A stretch of 61,836 bases of DNA from Ramlibacter sp. WS9 (GCF_003797765.1 NZ_RKMB01000031.1:1-61836); one strand, 5' to 3'; numbered from the stretch's first letter, positions 26,272-34,095 are shown. A program made the numbers and translations. The notes: generated from the letters alone by a model not told the origin.

Positions 26272-26441
26272 AGCGCAAGTCAAGCGCGGCACGCGCATCG
26301 TCCATGGAGACAAGGAACTGCTCGAGAAACTCGGGCGCAACGATCCCTGCCCGTGCCACTCCGGCCGCAGGTTTCAAGGCGTGCTGCATGCAGACCGGCA
26401 ACTTCGACGGCTCTGACCGCGCCGACTACTTCCGCGACTAG
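26240..26441 (+). pseudogene. Frameshifted SEC-C motif protein
   Basis: The frame from ATG 26240 gives KRRRGYPSEAQVKRG... and LGRNDPCPCHSGRRF, the first half of a zinc-binding SEC-C motif. It then leaves frame and stops at 26416. Shifting by one base near 26375-26380 restores KACCMQTGNFDGSDRADYF and a stop at 26441, which supplies the missing CC of the motif (CxC...CC). So the gene is either broken by one extra base, misread in sequencing, or needs a programmed frameshift. SEC-C motifs bind zinc and often mark proteins of nucleic-acid or translation systems. Confidence 0.65.
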
Positions 26442-26454
26442 CGTCCATTTCATG

Positions 26455-26528
26455 TTGCCCGCAGCGCAGCGGTCAGCGCATCGGGCTGACCCCGAGGGTC
26501 GCCGGTTCAAACCCGGCCGGACAACCCA
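26455..26528 (+). tRNA. tRNA-like gene with 5-nt anticodon loop
   Basis: 74 nt: acceptor TTGCCCG/CGGACAA with a C-A mismatch at pair 4-69, D-arm GCGC/GCGC, anticodon stem TCGGG/CCCGA closing a loop of only 5 nt (CTGAC), T-arm GCCGG/CCGGC with TTCAAAC loop, discriminator C and encoded CCA. The body resembles tRNA-Met/Ile, but the shortened loop cannot present a normal anticodon. It is therefore a tRNA mimic or dead tRNA. Second RNA of the array. Confidence 0.72.
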
Positions 26529-26575
26529 TTCACTCACTGAAGACCAACCCACTCTGCCCGCGAAAGGAGGGCGCC

Positions 26576-27151
26576 ATGAACCATCAACACCACAGCCACG
26601 TGCTGCAACTCGACATCCAGGGCACGCCGCAGGCGTGGATCACGCTCGAGCAAGCCGCGTTGCATGTGGCGACCGGTTCGGTGGCGTGGGTCCAGGGCGA
26701 CGGGCCGCTGCGCACCCTGCGCGGCGGCTGGAACCGCGCATCGGCGCGGCAGTCACGCATTGACGTCTACCCGATCGTCGCGCTCGGCGGCACCGCACGG
26801 ATCAACCTGTTCGAAGTCGTGCCCGCGCCCGCGAAGCACAAGCTGTTTCGCCGTGACCGGCATACCTGCGCCTACTGCGGGCAGCGCTTTGCCGAGCGCG
26901 AACTGCAGTGCGAGCACATCGTGCCCGCGTCGCGCGGCGGCGGCTGGACCTGGATGAACCTGGTCTCGGCCTGCGCCGGCTGCAACGGCCGCAAGGCCGA
27001 CCGCACGCCGGAGGAAGCGGGCATGCCGCTGGTGTACCTGCCGTACGTGCCGAGCCGCTTCGAGAGCTTCCTGCTCGAAGGCCGGCACATCCGCGCGGAC
27101 GTGCACGACTGGCTGGCTTCGCGCCTGCCCAAGCAATCGCGGCTGAACTGA
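26576..27151 (+). CDS. HNH endonuclease
   Basis: A 191-residue HNH-family nuclease. A zinc knuckle (Cys98, Cys101, Cys133, Cys136) flanks the catalytic EH at 113-114 (LQCEHIVPASRGG), the Asn128 region (WMNLVSACAGCN) and NGRKADRTPEEAGMPL. N-terminal 70 residues form a beta-rich domain of unknown role. AAAGGAGGG precedes the ATG. It lies between tRNA-like genes and upstream of slipin and RtcB, so it may cut structured RNA or DNA in the same system. Confidence 0.85.
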   Translation: MNHQHHSHVLQLDIQGTPQAWITLEQAALHVATGSVAWVQGDGPLRTLRGGWNRASARQSRIDVYPIVALGGTARINLFEVVPAPAKHKLFRRDRHTCAYCGQRFAERELQCEHIVPASRGGGWTWMNLVSACAGCNGRKADRTPEEAGMPLVYLPYVPSRFESFLLEGRHIRADVHDWLASRLPKQSRLN

Positions 27152-27301
27152 TCGGCGATCGGTACAGCCCCAGAGTCTTCCGTTTGAAGGCGAACGCTCA
27201 CAGGCCGTGGTTCGGGCTTCCCGCCCGCCACGCCGGTGCGGCTGCCCGGGCCCGTGTCCGTTGGCGTGCCGCATGCCGCGCCGCCGGATGCCGGTCGATA
27301 G

Positions 27302-27358
27302 GAACGATGTGGGGATACCTCCTCGATGAGCCGGGTTCGACTCCCGGATCGTTCACCA
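27302..27358 (+). ncRNA. 57-nt mini tRNA-like RNA
   Basis: A perfect 7-bp acceptor stem (27302-27308 with 27348-27354), one short 4-bp arm with a 4-nt loop (27311-27322), and a canonical T-arm CCGGG-TTCGACT-CCCGG, ending in discriminator A and CCA. D-arm and anticodon arm of normal size are absent. The layout recalls acceptor/T-arm minihelices and the tRNA-mimic modules of bacterial Y RNAs. It is separated by one base from the next tRNA-like gene. Confidence 0.65.
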
Positions 27359-27359
27359 C

Positions 27360-27433
27360 GTTGGATAGCTCAGCGGGTAGAGCAACGCTTTAACAAGGCG
27401 TCTGTCGCGGGTTCGAATCCCGCACCAACACCA
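27360..27433 (+). tRNA. tRNA-like gene, anticodon AAC (Val-like), short acceptor
   Basis: 74 nt: D-arm GCTC/GAGC, anticodon stem ACGCT/GGCGT with loop TTAACAA (anticodon AAC), variable loop CTGTC, perfect T-arm GCGGG/CCCGC, and encoded CCA. The acceptor has only six positions (GTTGGA/ACCAAC) with the last an A-A mismatch, so it is one pair shorter than normal. AAC-anticodon tRNA-Val is unusual in bacteria. Function in decoding is doubtful. Confidence 0.7.
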
Positions 27434-27445
27434 GACTGTGAATCT

Positions 27446-27524
27446 GGTTGCCAACGAAACGGTCGAAAGACCAGCGCCACGCAGGCACTGGGCAACCCCT
27501 GACGGAAAGCGCCGCTCGCGGCGC
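27446..27524 (+). ncRNA. Structured non-coding stretch before slipin
   Basis: Between the last tRNA-like gene and the slipin gene (27434-27731, no open gene) there is a 7-bp long-range pair (27446-27452 with 27491-27497) enclosing a GGTC-GAAA-GACC hairpin (27461-27472, GNRA loop). A 6-bp GC hairpin with CTCG loop follows (27509-27524). It may be a processed RNA of the array or part of the slipin leader. Confidence 0.45.
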
Positions 27525-27731
27525 CGAAGAAAGGGCGAACCCGGCGGCCTGCCGGCGGCGGCAGCTTGCGCATGAGACATGCGGAGCTCGCGCCCGCGGC
27601 CAGCCGAAGCGAACCCTCCGGGTTAGCCGACGCGCACTGCGGCGCCCGATCCCAGGCACTTCATGCCCGCTGCCGTCGCTGCCCGGCGCCCTATTCCCCA
27701 ACACGCAACAAGAACCGACAAGGAGAACATC

Positions 27732-28868
27732 ATGGAATTCAAGCGTGTGATTGTCAAAAAGAACGAGCGCGGCATCCTGCTGCGCAATGGCGACTTCGAG
27801 CGCGTGCTGCGCCCCGGCCGCTACCGCCTGTTCGCGCTCACCGACAGGCTGCGCGTGGAAACGTTCGCGCTGGAGCAGCCCGCCTTCGTGCACGGCCTGG
27901 CCGACTACCTGATGGCGATGGAGCCCGAGGTCGTCGCGACGGAATTCGTGCGGGTCGAACTCGGTGAGACCGAGGCCGGCCTGCGCAGCGAGAACGGCGT
28001 GCTGGTCGAGGTGATGGCGCCCGGAACGCGGCGCCTGTACTGGAAGGGCCTGGTCGACGTACAAGTCGAGGTGATCGACCTCGCGCTGTCGGCCGAAGTC
28101 CCCGCGGCGGTGGCAGCGCGACTGACGCAGACCCAACTGCGCCAGCGCGCGGTCGCGGGCCTGGCGGGCGTGCTGCAAGTGCAGGTGCCCGAGCACTCGG
28201 CCGGCATGCTGTCGGTCGACGGCAAGGTCGAACGCATGCTGGGCCCCGGTTCCTACGCGTTCTGGAAGTTCAACCGCAACGTGGCGGTCGAGCTGGTGGA
28301 CTTGCGCCTGCAGGCGCTCGAAGTCTCGGGCCAGGACATCCTGACCCGCGACAAGGTGGGCCTGCGCGTGAACCTGGCCGCGACCTGGCGCTACACCGAC
28401 GCGCTGAAGGCGTACACCCTGCTGCAAAAGCCCGCGGAACACCTGTACCGCGAGCTGCAGCTGGGGCTGCGCGCCGCGGTGGGCACTCGCTCGCTGGACG
28501 AGCTGCTGGAGAACAAGACCGTGATCGATGAAGTCGTGACGGCCCATGTTCGCGGCAAGCTCGAGGGTTACGGCCTTGCGCTCGACGGTGTCGGTGTGAA
28601 GGACATCGTGCTGCCCGGCGAGATGAAGGCCATCCTGGCGCAAGTAGTGGAAGCCGGCAAGGCGGCGGAGGCCAACGTGATCCGCCGCCGCGAAGAAACC
28701 GCTGCAACGCGTTCGCTACTCAACACGGCCAAGGTGATGGAGGACAACCCCGTCGCCCTGCGCCTGAAGGAGCTGGAGACGCTGGAGCGCGTGGCTGAGC
28801 GCATCGACAAGATCTCCGTGTTCGGAGGTCTGGACCAGGTGCTGAATGGCCTCGTGAAGCTTCGCTGA
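27732..28868 (+). CDS. Slipin family SPFH protein
   Basis: A 378-residue band-7/SPFH protein of the slipin/stomatin group. It has no strong N-terminal membrane helix. There is an N-terminal beta domain (residues 1-130), then the SPFH core with VDLRLQALEVSGQDILTRDKVGLRVNLAATWR near 200-230 and a coiled-coil segment EAGKAAEANVIRRREETAATRSLLNTAKVMEDNPVALRLKELETLERVAE near 305-350, the oligomerisation region. AAGGAGAAC precedes the ATG. Slipins next to rtcB are reported in RNA-repair neighbourhoods; their role there is unclear. Confidence 0.88.
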   Translation: MEFKRVIVKKNERGILLRNGDFERVLRPGRYRLFALTDRLRVETFALEQPAFVHGLADYLMAMEPEVVATEFVRVELGETEAGLRSENGVLVEVMAPGTRRLYWKGLVDVQVEVIDLALSAEVPAAVAARLTQTQLRQRAVAGLAGVLQVQVPEHSAGMLSVDGKVERMLGPGSYAFWKFNRNVAVELVDLRLQALEVSGQDILTRDKVGLRVNLAATWRYTDALKAYTLLQKPAEHLYRELQLGLRAAVGTRSLDELLENKTVIDEVVTAHVRGKLEGYGLALDGVGVKDIVLPGEMKAILAQVVEAGKAAEANVIRRREETAATRSLLNTAKVMEDNPVALRLKELETLERVAERIDKISVFGGLDQVLNGLVKLR

Positions 28869-28927
28869 AGGTGAAGCTCAACGGGACCGCTTGGCACACA
28901 ATGAAAGCACCGTGTGGTGCGAGTCGA

Positions 28928-28951
28928 GGAGGGGCGCATCGGCGCCCCTCC
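28928..28951 (+). promoter_or_regulatory. GC-rich hairpin in the slipin-rtcB gap
   Basis: A perfect 10-bp stem (28928-28937 with 28942-28951) and ATCG loop just before the rtcB ribosome site (GAAAGGA). No T-run follows, so it is probably an mRNA-stability or translation-tuning hairpin rather than a terminator. Confidence 0.6.
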
Positions 28952-28968
28952 TTGCGAAAGGAATCAAC

Positions 28969-30186
28969 ATGGAAACCAATTACATCGAGGAAGAAGTCCC
29001 CGGCGGCGTGCCCATCAAGATGTGGACGCGCGGCGTGCCGGTGGAAGACGAGGCGAAGCGCCAGCTGACGAACGCGGCGCGGCTGCCCATCGTGTTCAAG
29101 CACGTGGCGGCGATGCCGGACGTGCACTTCGGCATCGGCGCGACCGTGGGTTCGGTGATCCCCACCTTCAAGGCCATCATCCCGGCCGCGGTGGGCGTGG
29201 ACATTGGCTGCGGCATGATCGCCTGCAAGACCACGCTCACGGCCGAAGACCTGCCGGACAACCTGGGCCCGCTGCGCTCGGCGATCGAGCGTGCCGTGCC
29301 GCACGGCCGCTCGCCGGGCGCGCGCGATCCGGGCGCATGGAGCAAGGTGCCGGGCTCGGTCGACACCGCGTGGGCGCAACTGGAGCCCGAGTTCACCGAG
29401 CTGACGCGCGACTACCCGAAGCTGGCCAAGACGAACAACCGTGTCCACCTGGGCACGCTGGGCACCGGCAACCACTTCATCGAAGTCTGCCTGGATGAAG
29501 AGGGCTTCGTGTGGTTCATGCTGCACTCCGGCTCGCGCGGCGTGGGCAACGCGATCGGCACGATGTTCATCGAGCTCGCCAAGCAGGACGCGATGCGCAA
29601 CAACGTCAACCTGCCCGATCGCGACCTGGCCTACTTCGAGGAAGGCTCGCGCTACTTCGGCGACTACGTGCGTGCCGTCGGCTGGGCCCAGAAGTTCGCG
29701 CGCCTGAACCGCGAGGTGATGATGCGCCGCGTGATCGAAGCCGCGAAGACGGTGCTGCACAAGAACTTCCAGGCGCACATCGAGGCGGTGAATTGCCACC
29801 ACAACTACGTGAGCCGCGAGACGCACTTCGGGCAAGAGGTGTACGTCACCCGCAAGGGCGCGGTGAGCGCGAAGGCCGGCGAGCTGGGCATCATCCCCGG
29901 CAGCATGGGCGCGCGCAGCTACATCGTGCGCGGCAAGGGAAACGTCGACAGCTTTTCGTCGTGCTCGCACGGCGCCGGCCGCACGATGAGCCGCGGCGAG
30001 GCGAAGCGCCGCTTCACCCTGGCCGACCATCGCGCCGCGACCGAAGGCGTCGAGTGCCGCAAGGACAAGGAGGTGATCGATGAAACGCCCGCGGCGTACA
30101 AGGACATCGATGCCGTGATGGCGGCGCAGACCGACCTGGTGGATGTGGTGCACACGCTTAAACAGGTGGTGTGCGTCAAAGGCTGA
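28969..30186 (+). CDS. rtcB: RNA-splicing ligase RtcB
   Basis: A 405-residue GTP/Mn-dependent RNA ligase that joins 2',3'-cyclic phosphate or 3'-phosphate ends to 5'-OH ends. It shows the metal site GVDIGCGMIAC (Cys and Asp), LGTLGTGNHFIEV, HNYVSRE, and guanylated His334 in SSCSHGAGRTMSR. Length is like E. coli RtcB (408). ATG 28969 follows a good ribosome site; an earlier ATG at 28891 would run through the hairpin. No rtcA, archease or RtcR regulator is seen here. It sits 100 nt after the slipin gene and closes the unit. Confidence 0.96.
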   Translation: METNYIEEEVPGGVPIKMWTRGVPVEDEAKRQLTNAARLPIVFKHVAAMPDVHFGIGATVGSVIPTFKAIIPAAVGVDIGCGMIACKTTLTAEDLPDNLGPLRSAIERAVPHGRSPGARDPGAWSKVPGSVDTAWAQLEPEFTELTRDYPKLAKTNNRVHLGTLGTGNHFIEVCLDEEGFVWFMLHSGSRGVGNAIGTMFIELAKQDAMRNNVNLPDRDLAYFEEGSRYFGDYVRAVGWAQKFARLNREVMMRRVIEAAKTVLHKNFQAHIEAVNCHHNYVSRETHFGQEVYVTRKGAVSAKAGELGIIPGSMGARSYIVRGKGNVDSFSSCSHGAGRTMSRGEAKRRFTLADHRAATEGVECRKDKEVIDETPAAYKDIDAVMAAQTDLVDVVHTLKQVVCVKG

Positions 30187-30204
30187 AGGAACTGCCGCTT
30201 GGAG

Positions 30205-30233
30205 AGCCGGCCCGAAAGGGCCGGCTTTTTTTT
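30205..30233 (+). terminator. Rho-independent terminator after rtcB
   Basis: A 9-bp stem (30205-30213 with 30218-30226), GAAA loop and eight T. Clear end of the RNA-repair transcript. Confidence 0.95.
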
Positions 30234-30262
30234 GGCCTGGCTGGGCGGCCAGCCCGCATGAG

Positions 30263-30278
30263 CTTGACGGCGGTCAAG
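30263..30278 (+). promoter_or_regulatory. Inverted repeat in the maeB promoter region
   Basis: CTTGAC - GGCG - GTCAAG, in which the left arm also provides a TTGAC -35-like element. About 120 nt upstream of maeB. Candidate operator; the -10 partner is unclear. Confidence 0.35.
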
Positions 30279-30399
30279 ATCCCCTCATACGCACAATCAC
30301 GCACTAGGGTTTTCCCGCGCCGGGGCCTACAATCGCAGGCCCCAAGAACCGACGCGGCCTTGCCAAGGCTTAAGCTGCGCTCCAGGAGACCTCAACAAC

Positions 30400-32712
30400 A
30401 TGCCCCCCATCAACTCGGCCAACGCCGACGAAAAGCGCACAGAACTTCGCCAGGCTGCCCTCGAATACCACGAGTTCCCCACGCCCGGCAAGGTCGCGAT
30501 CCACGCCACCAAGCAGCTGATCAACCAGCACGACCTGGCTTTGGCCTATTCGCCCGGCGTTGCGGCGCCTTGCGAAGAGATCGTCAAGGACCCGAACAAC
30601 GCCTTCAAATACACGAGCCGTGGCAACCTGGTGGCGGTGATCACCAACGGCACCGCCGTGCTGGGCCTGGGCGACATCGGCCCGCTGGCGGCCAAGCCGG
30701 TGATGGAAGGCAAGGGCGTCCTGTTCAAGAAGTTCGCCGGCATCGACGTCTTCGACATCGAGATCAACGAGAAGCACGATCTCGACAAGCTGGTCGACAT
30801 CATTGCCGCGCTGGAGCCGACGTTTGGCGGCATCAATCTCGAAGACATCAAGGCGCCGGACTGTTTCTATGTGGAGCGCAAGCTGCGCGACCGCATGAAG
30901 ATCCCGGTTTTCCATGACGACCAGCACGGCACGGCCATCTGCGTCGGCGCGGCCATCATCAACGGGCTGAAAGTCACCGGCAAGGACATCAAGAACGTCA
31001 AGCTCGTGACCTCGGGCGCCGGCGCGGCGGCGCTGGCCTGCCTGAATCTGCTGGTCAAGTTGGGCATGCCGCGCGAAAACATCTTCGCCACCGACCTGGC
31101 TGGCGTGGTCTACGAAGGCCGCAAGGAACTGATGGACGAGGACAAGATCCCGTTCGCGCAAAAGACGTCGGCTCGCACGCTGACCGAGATCATCGAAGGC
31201 GCCGACATCTTCCTGGGCCTGTCGGCCGCCGGCGTCCTGAAGCAGGACATGGTCAAGAAGATGGCGGCCAAGCCGCTGATCCTGGCACTGGCCAACCCGA
31301 ATCCCGAGATCAGCCCCGAGGACGTCAAAGCCGTCCGCGACGACGCCATCATGGCCACCGGCCGCACCGACTACCCGAACCAGGTCAACAACGTCCTGTG
31401 CTTCCCGTACATCTTCCGCGGCGCGCTGGATTCTGGCGCGACGACGATCACGGTGGAGATGGAAATCGCGGCGGTGTATGCCATTGCCGAACTGGCGCAG
31501 GCCGAGCAGAGCGAAGTGGTCGCCGCGGCCTATGCCGGCCAGCAACTGGCCTTCGGCCCCGAGTACCTCATCCCCAAGCCGTTCGACCCGCGCCTGATGA
31601 TGAAGATCGCGCCGGCCGTAGCCAAGGCCGCTGCCGACAGCGGTGTGGCGCTGCGCCCGATCCAGGACATGGACGCTTACCGCGAGAAGCTGCAAAGCTT
31701 CGTCTACGCTTCGGGCACGACGATGAAGCCGATCTTCACCGCTGCCAAGGCGGCGCTGAAGAAACGCGTGGTGTTCTGCGAAGGCGAAGAAGAGCGCGTG
31801 CTGCGCGCCTGCCAGATCGTGGTGGACGAAGGCATCTGCCGTCCCACGTTGATCGGCCGGCCGGCCATCATCGCGCAGCGCGTCGAGAAATTCGGCTTGC
31901 GCCTGCGCGAAGAGCTCGACTACGACATCGTCAACGTCGAACAAGACCACCGTTACCGCGACTTCTGGCAGACCTACCACCAGATGACCGAGCGCAAGGG
32001 CACCACGGCGCAGACGGCCAAGATCGAGATGCGCCGGCGCCTGACGCTGATCGGCTCGATGCTCCTGCAAAAGGACCAGGTCGACGGCATGATCTGCGGC
32101 ACCTGGGGCACCACGGCGATCCACCTGAACTACATCGACCAGGTGATCGGCAAGCGCGCCGGCGTCTGCACCTATGCCTGCATGAACGGCCTGATGCTGC
32201 CCGGGCGCCAGCTGTTCCTGGTCGACACCCATGTGAACTACGACCCGACAGCGCTCCAGCTGGCCGAGATCACGGTGATGGCGGCCGAGGAGATGATGCG
32301 CTTCGGCTTGAAGCCCAAGGCGGCGCTGCTGTCGCACTCCAACTTCGGTTCGAGCAACCAGCCGAGCGCGGTGAAGATGCGCGAGACGCTCGAGCTGCTG
32401 CGCGAGCGCGCGCCCTGGCTGGAAGTGGACGGCGAAATGCACGGCGACGTCGCGCTGGACGGCCACGCCCGCGAGCTGATCATGCCGCACAGCACCCTCG
32501 TCGGCGACGCCAATCTGCTGGTGCTGCCAAACATCGATGCAGCCAATATTTCTTACAACCTGCTCAAAACCGCGGCCGGCGGCAACATCGCCATCGGCCC
32601 GGTGCTGTTGGGCGCGGCCAAACCGGTGCACATCCTCACCGCCAGCACGACGGTGAGGCGGATTGTCAATATGGCAGCGCTCACGGTGGCGGATGCAAAC
32701 GCGGCGAGATAA
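30400..32712 (+). CDS. maeB: NADP-dependent malic enzyme with PTA-like domain
   Basis: A 770-residue enzyme that decarboxylates malate to pyruvate with NADPH formation. The malic-enzyme half (about 1-430) has YSPGVAAPCEEI, the GLGDIGPLAAKPVMEGK strand, DDQHGTAI and the NADP-binding TSGAGAAALACLNLL. The C-terminal half (about 440-770) is a phosphotransacetylase-like domain, usually non-catalytic and regulatory (acetyl-CoA sensing). This is the normal MaeB layout. Confidence 0.95.
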   Translation: MPPINSANADEKRTELRQAALEYHEFPTPGKVAIHATKQLINQHDLALAYSPGVAAPCEEIVKDPNNAFKYTSRGNLVAVITNGTAVLGLGDIGPLAAKPVMEGKGVLFKKFAGIDVFDIEINEKHDLDKLVDIIAALEPTFGGINLEDIKAPDCFYVERKLRDRMKIPVFHDDQHGTAICVGAAIINGLKVTGKDIKNVKLVTSGAGAAALACLNLLVKLGMPRENIFATDLAGVVYEGRKELMDEDKIPFAQKTSARTLTEIIEGADIFLGLSAAGVLKQDMVKKMAAKPLILALANPNPEISPEDVKAVRDDAIMATGRTDYPNQVNNVLCFPYIFRGALDSGATTITVEMEIAAVYAIAELAQAEQSEVVAAAYAGQQLAFGPEYLIPKPFDPRLMMKIAPAVAKAAADSGVALRPIQDMDAYREKLQSFVYASGTTMKPIFTAAKAALKKRVVFCEGEEERVLRACQIVVDEGICRPTLIGRPAIIAQRVEKFGLRLREELDYDIVNVEQDHRYRDFWQTYHQMTERKGTTAQTAKIEMRRRLTLIGSMLLQKDQVDGMICGTWGTTAIHLNYIDQVIGKRAGVCTYACMNGLMLPGRQLFLVDTHVNYDPTALQLAEITVMAAEEMMRFGLKPKAALLSHSNFGSSNQPSAVKMRETLELLRERAPWLEVDGEMHGDVALDGHARELIMPHSTLVGDANLLVLPNIDAANISYNLLKTAAGGNIAIGPVLLGAAKPVHILTASTTVRRIVNMAALTVADANAAR

Positions 32713-32746
32713 GCCCGTTTTAGAGAGCCAGCACTAACTTGCCTGT

Positions 32747-32886
32747 CAAGCTTTAAGCTTGCAATGGCCCTGGCGGCTGCTCAAAAATTGGGCAGCCGCT
32801 TGCGTTTTGGGGCGTGATCGGTCACACTACCGCCTGGAATTTTTCCGGGTTTACCCGGAGAAAAATGACGCTCCGGGTGACCGGAG
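32747..32886. other. Cluster of hairpins between maeB and barnase-like gene
   Basis: The 207-nt gap has no gene. It contains four inverted repeats: 32747-32761 (CAAGCTT/AAGCTTG), 32773-32780 with 32792-32799 (8 bp), 32840-32865 (CCGGG/CCCGG between T5 and A5 runs) and 32871-32886 (CTCCGG/CCGGAG). The third looks like a bidirectional terminator; the second may end maeB. Confidence 0.55.
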
Positions 32887-32919
32887 TCGAAGCAAGGTCA
32901 CCCCGTAGAAGGTCTGTTC

Positions 32920-33321
32920 ATGGCGCGCATTGCCGCGGTCAAGTTTGCGCTAACTAGCTTTTTGTTGGCGGCAACGATCGTCGGCTCCCTGGCACAAGCC
33001 AGGCTGCGGACGGAGCGCCCCGCCGAAAGCACGCCAGCCGTCATTCATGTCGCTGAGCTGCCGCGGCAGGGCCGGGAGACTTATGAACTGATCCGCCGGG
33101 GCGGACCGTTCCCGTATGACAAGGATGGTGGGGTGTTCGGTAATCGCGAAAGGCTGCTGCCGGCGCAAAAGCGCGGCTACTGGCGCGAATATACCGTCAC
33201 CACACCTGGGTCTCGCGACCGGGGTGGCCGGCGCATCGTGTGCGGTGGCCCCACGAGGGTGCCACATGCCTGTTATTACACCGCTGACCATTACGCCAGT
33301 TTTCGAATGATCGTGGAGTGA
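32920..33321 (+). CDS. Secreted barnase-like ribonuclease
   Basis: A 133-residue guanyl-specific RNase of the N1/T1/barnase family with an N-terminal signal peptide (about 1-27). Catalytic candidates line up with barnase: Glu90 in YWREYTV (E73), Arg101/Arg104 in SRDRGGRRIV (R83/R87) and His124 in TADHYASF (H102). A CxxG...CYY pair of cysteines may form a disulfide. It is followed 7 nt later by its barstar-type inhibitor. Export suggests nutrition or competition. Confidence 0.88.
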   Translation: MARIAAVKFALTSFLLAATIVGSLAQARLRTERPAESTPAVIHVAELPRQGRETYELIRRGGPFPYDKDGGVFGNRERLLPAQKRGYWREYTVTTPGSRDRGGRRIVCGGPTRVPHACYYTADHYASFRMIVE

Positions 33322-33328
33322 ACCCCAA

Positions 33329-33799
33329 ATGAAGCGGGATGAGTTTTTGACTATTGAAAGAGACGCGGAGATGGATACGCCACTTCGTAAAGAAACCACC
33401 GAGAACGCCCTGAAGGGCGTGCGGACCAACATCGTGCAGTCGATCCGCGCCTTCCGCGTGTCCGACCTGCAGGATGCCGCGCGCTCCCTGGGCCAGCATT
33501 TTCTGTATGCCAACCTGGCGAATGCCCAGAGCAAGCAGGACGTCCTCGACCTCATCGCGGGCCAGTTCATCCTGCCCGCGCACTTCGGCAAGAATTTCGA
33601 CGCGCTGTACGACTGCATGACGGACCCGGTGCATAAATCGGGCCCGCAGCCCGGTTTCATCGTGGTGCTCGAGCAGATCCCGGCGAACGCGAAGTTCGAC
33701 AAGGAAGCACGCGAGCAGCTGCTGGACATCTTCCGCGACACCGCGGACTACTGGGCGGATCGAAAAATACCGTTCCGGTGCTTCTATTCTTTTCTGTAG
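33329..33799 (+). CDS. Barstar-type ribonuclease inhibitor
   Basis: A 156-residue protein. The C-terminal 90 residues form the barstar fold (LPAHFGKNFDALYDCMTDPV, with the acidic inhibitory helix and loop), and the first 60 are an extension longer than in the 90-residue Bacillus barstar. It protects the cell from the neighbouring RNase before export. ATG 33329 has a GGAGTGA site upstream; a later ATG (33371) is also possible. Confidence 0.85.
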   Translation: MKRDEFLTIERDAEMDTPLRKETTENALKGVRTNIVQSIRAFRVSDLQDAARSLGQHFLYANLANAQSKQDVLDLIAGQFILPAHFGKNFDALYDCMTDPVHKSGPQPGFIVVLEQIPANAKFDKEAREQLLDIFRDTADYWADRKIPFRCFYSFL

Positions 33800-33988
33800 C
33801 CCGTTCTGCACACACCAGCCAAGCAGAACGGGCGAACGAGGCTCAAGGCACCGAAACCGCGGCACCCGCCGCGCCGGTCGCCACCGACAACGGCGAGAAG
33901 ATGCCCACCGACAAGTTGGTGGATGTCTCTCCCCTGGCGCTGCGAATGAGCAGCCCATTCAACGCAGGTTACTGGCTCGCGGCTGCAT

Positions 33989-34058
33989 AACTCAAAAAAC
34001 ACTGCGTGTTTTGTTGAGTTGCTAGCTACGTAAAAAGGCCGGGAAACCCGGCCTTTTT
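33989..34058. terminator. Two hairpins ending both flanking transcripts
   Basis: 33989-34020 is a long A/T-rich hairpin (AACTCAA...TTGAGTT with inner AAAACAC/GTGTTTT). 34032-34058 is a strong bidirectional terminator (AAAAAGGCCGGG-AAA-CCCGGCCTTTTT). They lie between barstar and the convergent rsmA. The 190 nt after barstar hold no gene I would support. Confidence 0.88.
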
Positions 34059-34095
34059 GTTTGGGCCCACTGCGCGTTGCTCCGTGGGTCCGGGG

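Noticed and set aside
28869..28968. Possible sigma-54 promoter (TTGGCAC...) before rtcB
   Set aside because: GG and GC are 12 nt apart instead of 10, so the -24/-12 spacing fails. No other candidate was found from 25345 to 28968.
33778..33990. 70-codon frame overlapping the barstar 3' end
   Set aside because: No ribosome site, starts inside barstar, no similarity seen. Left as gene-free stretch.
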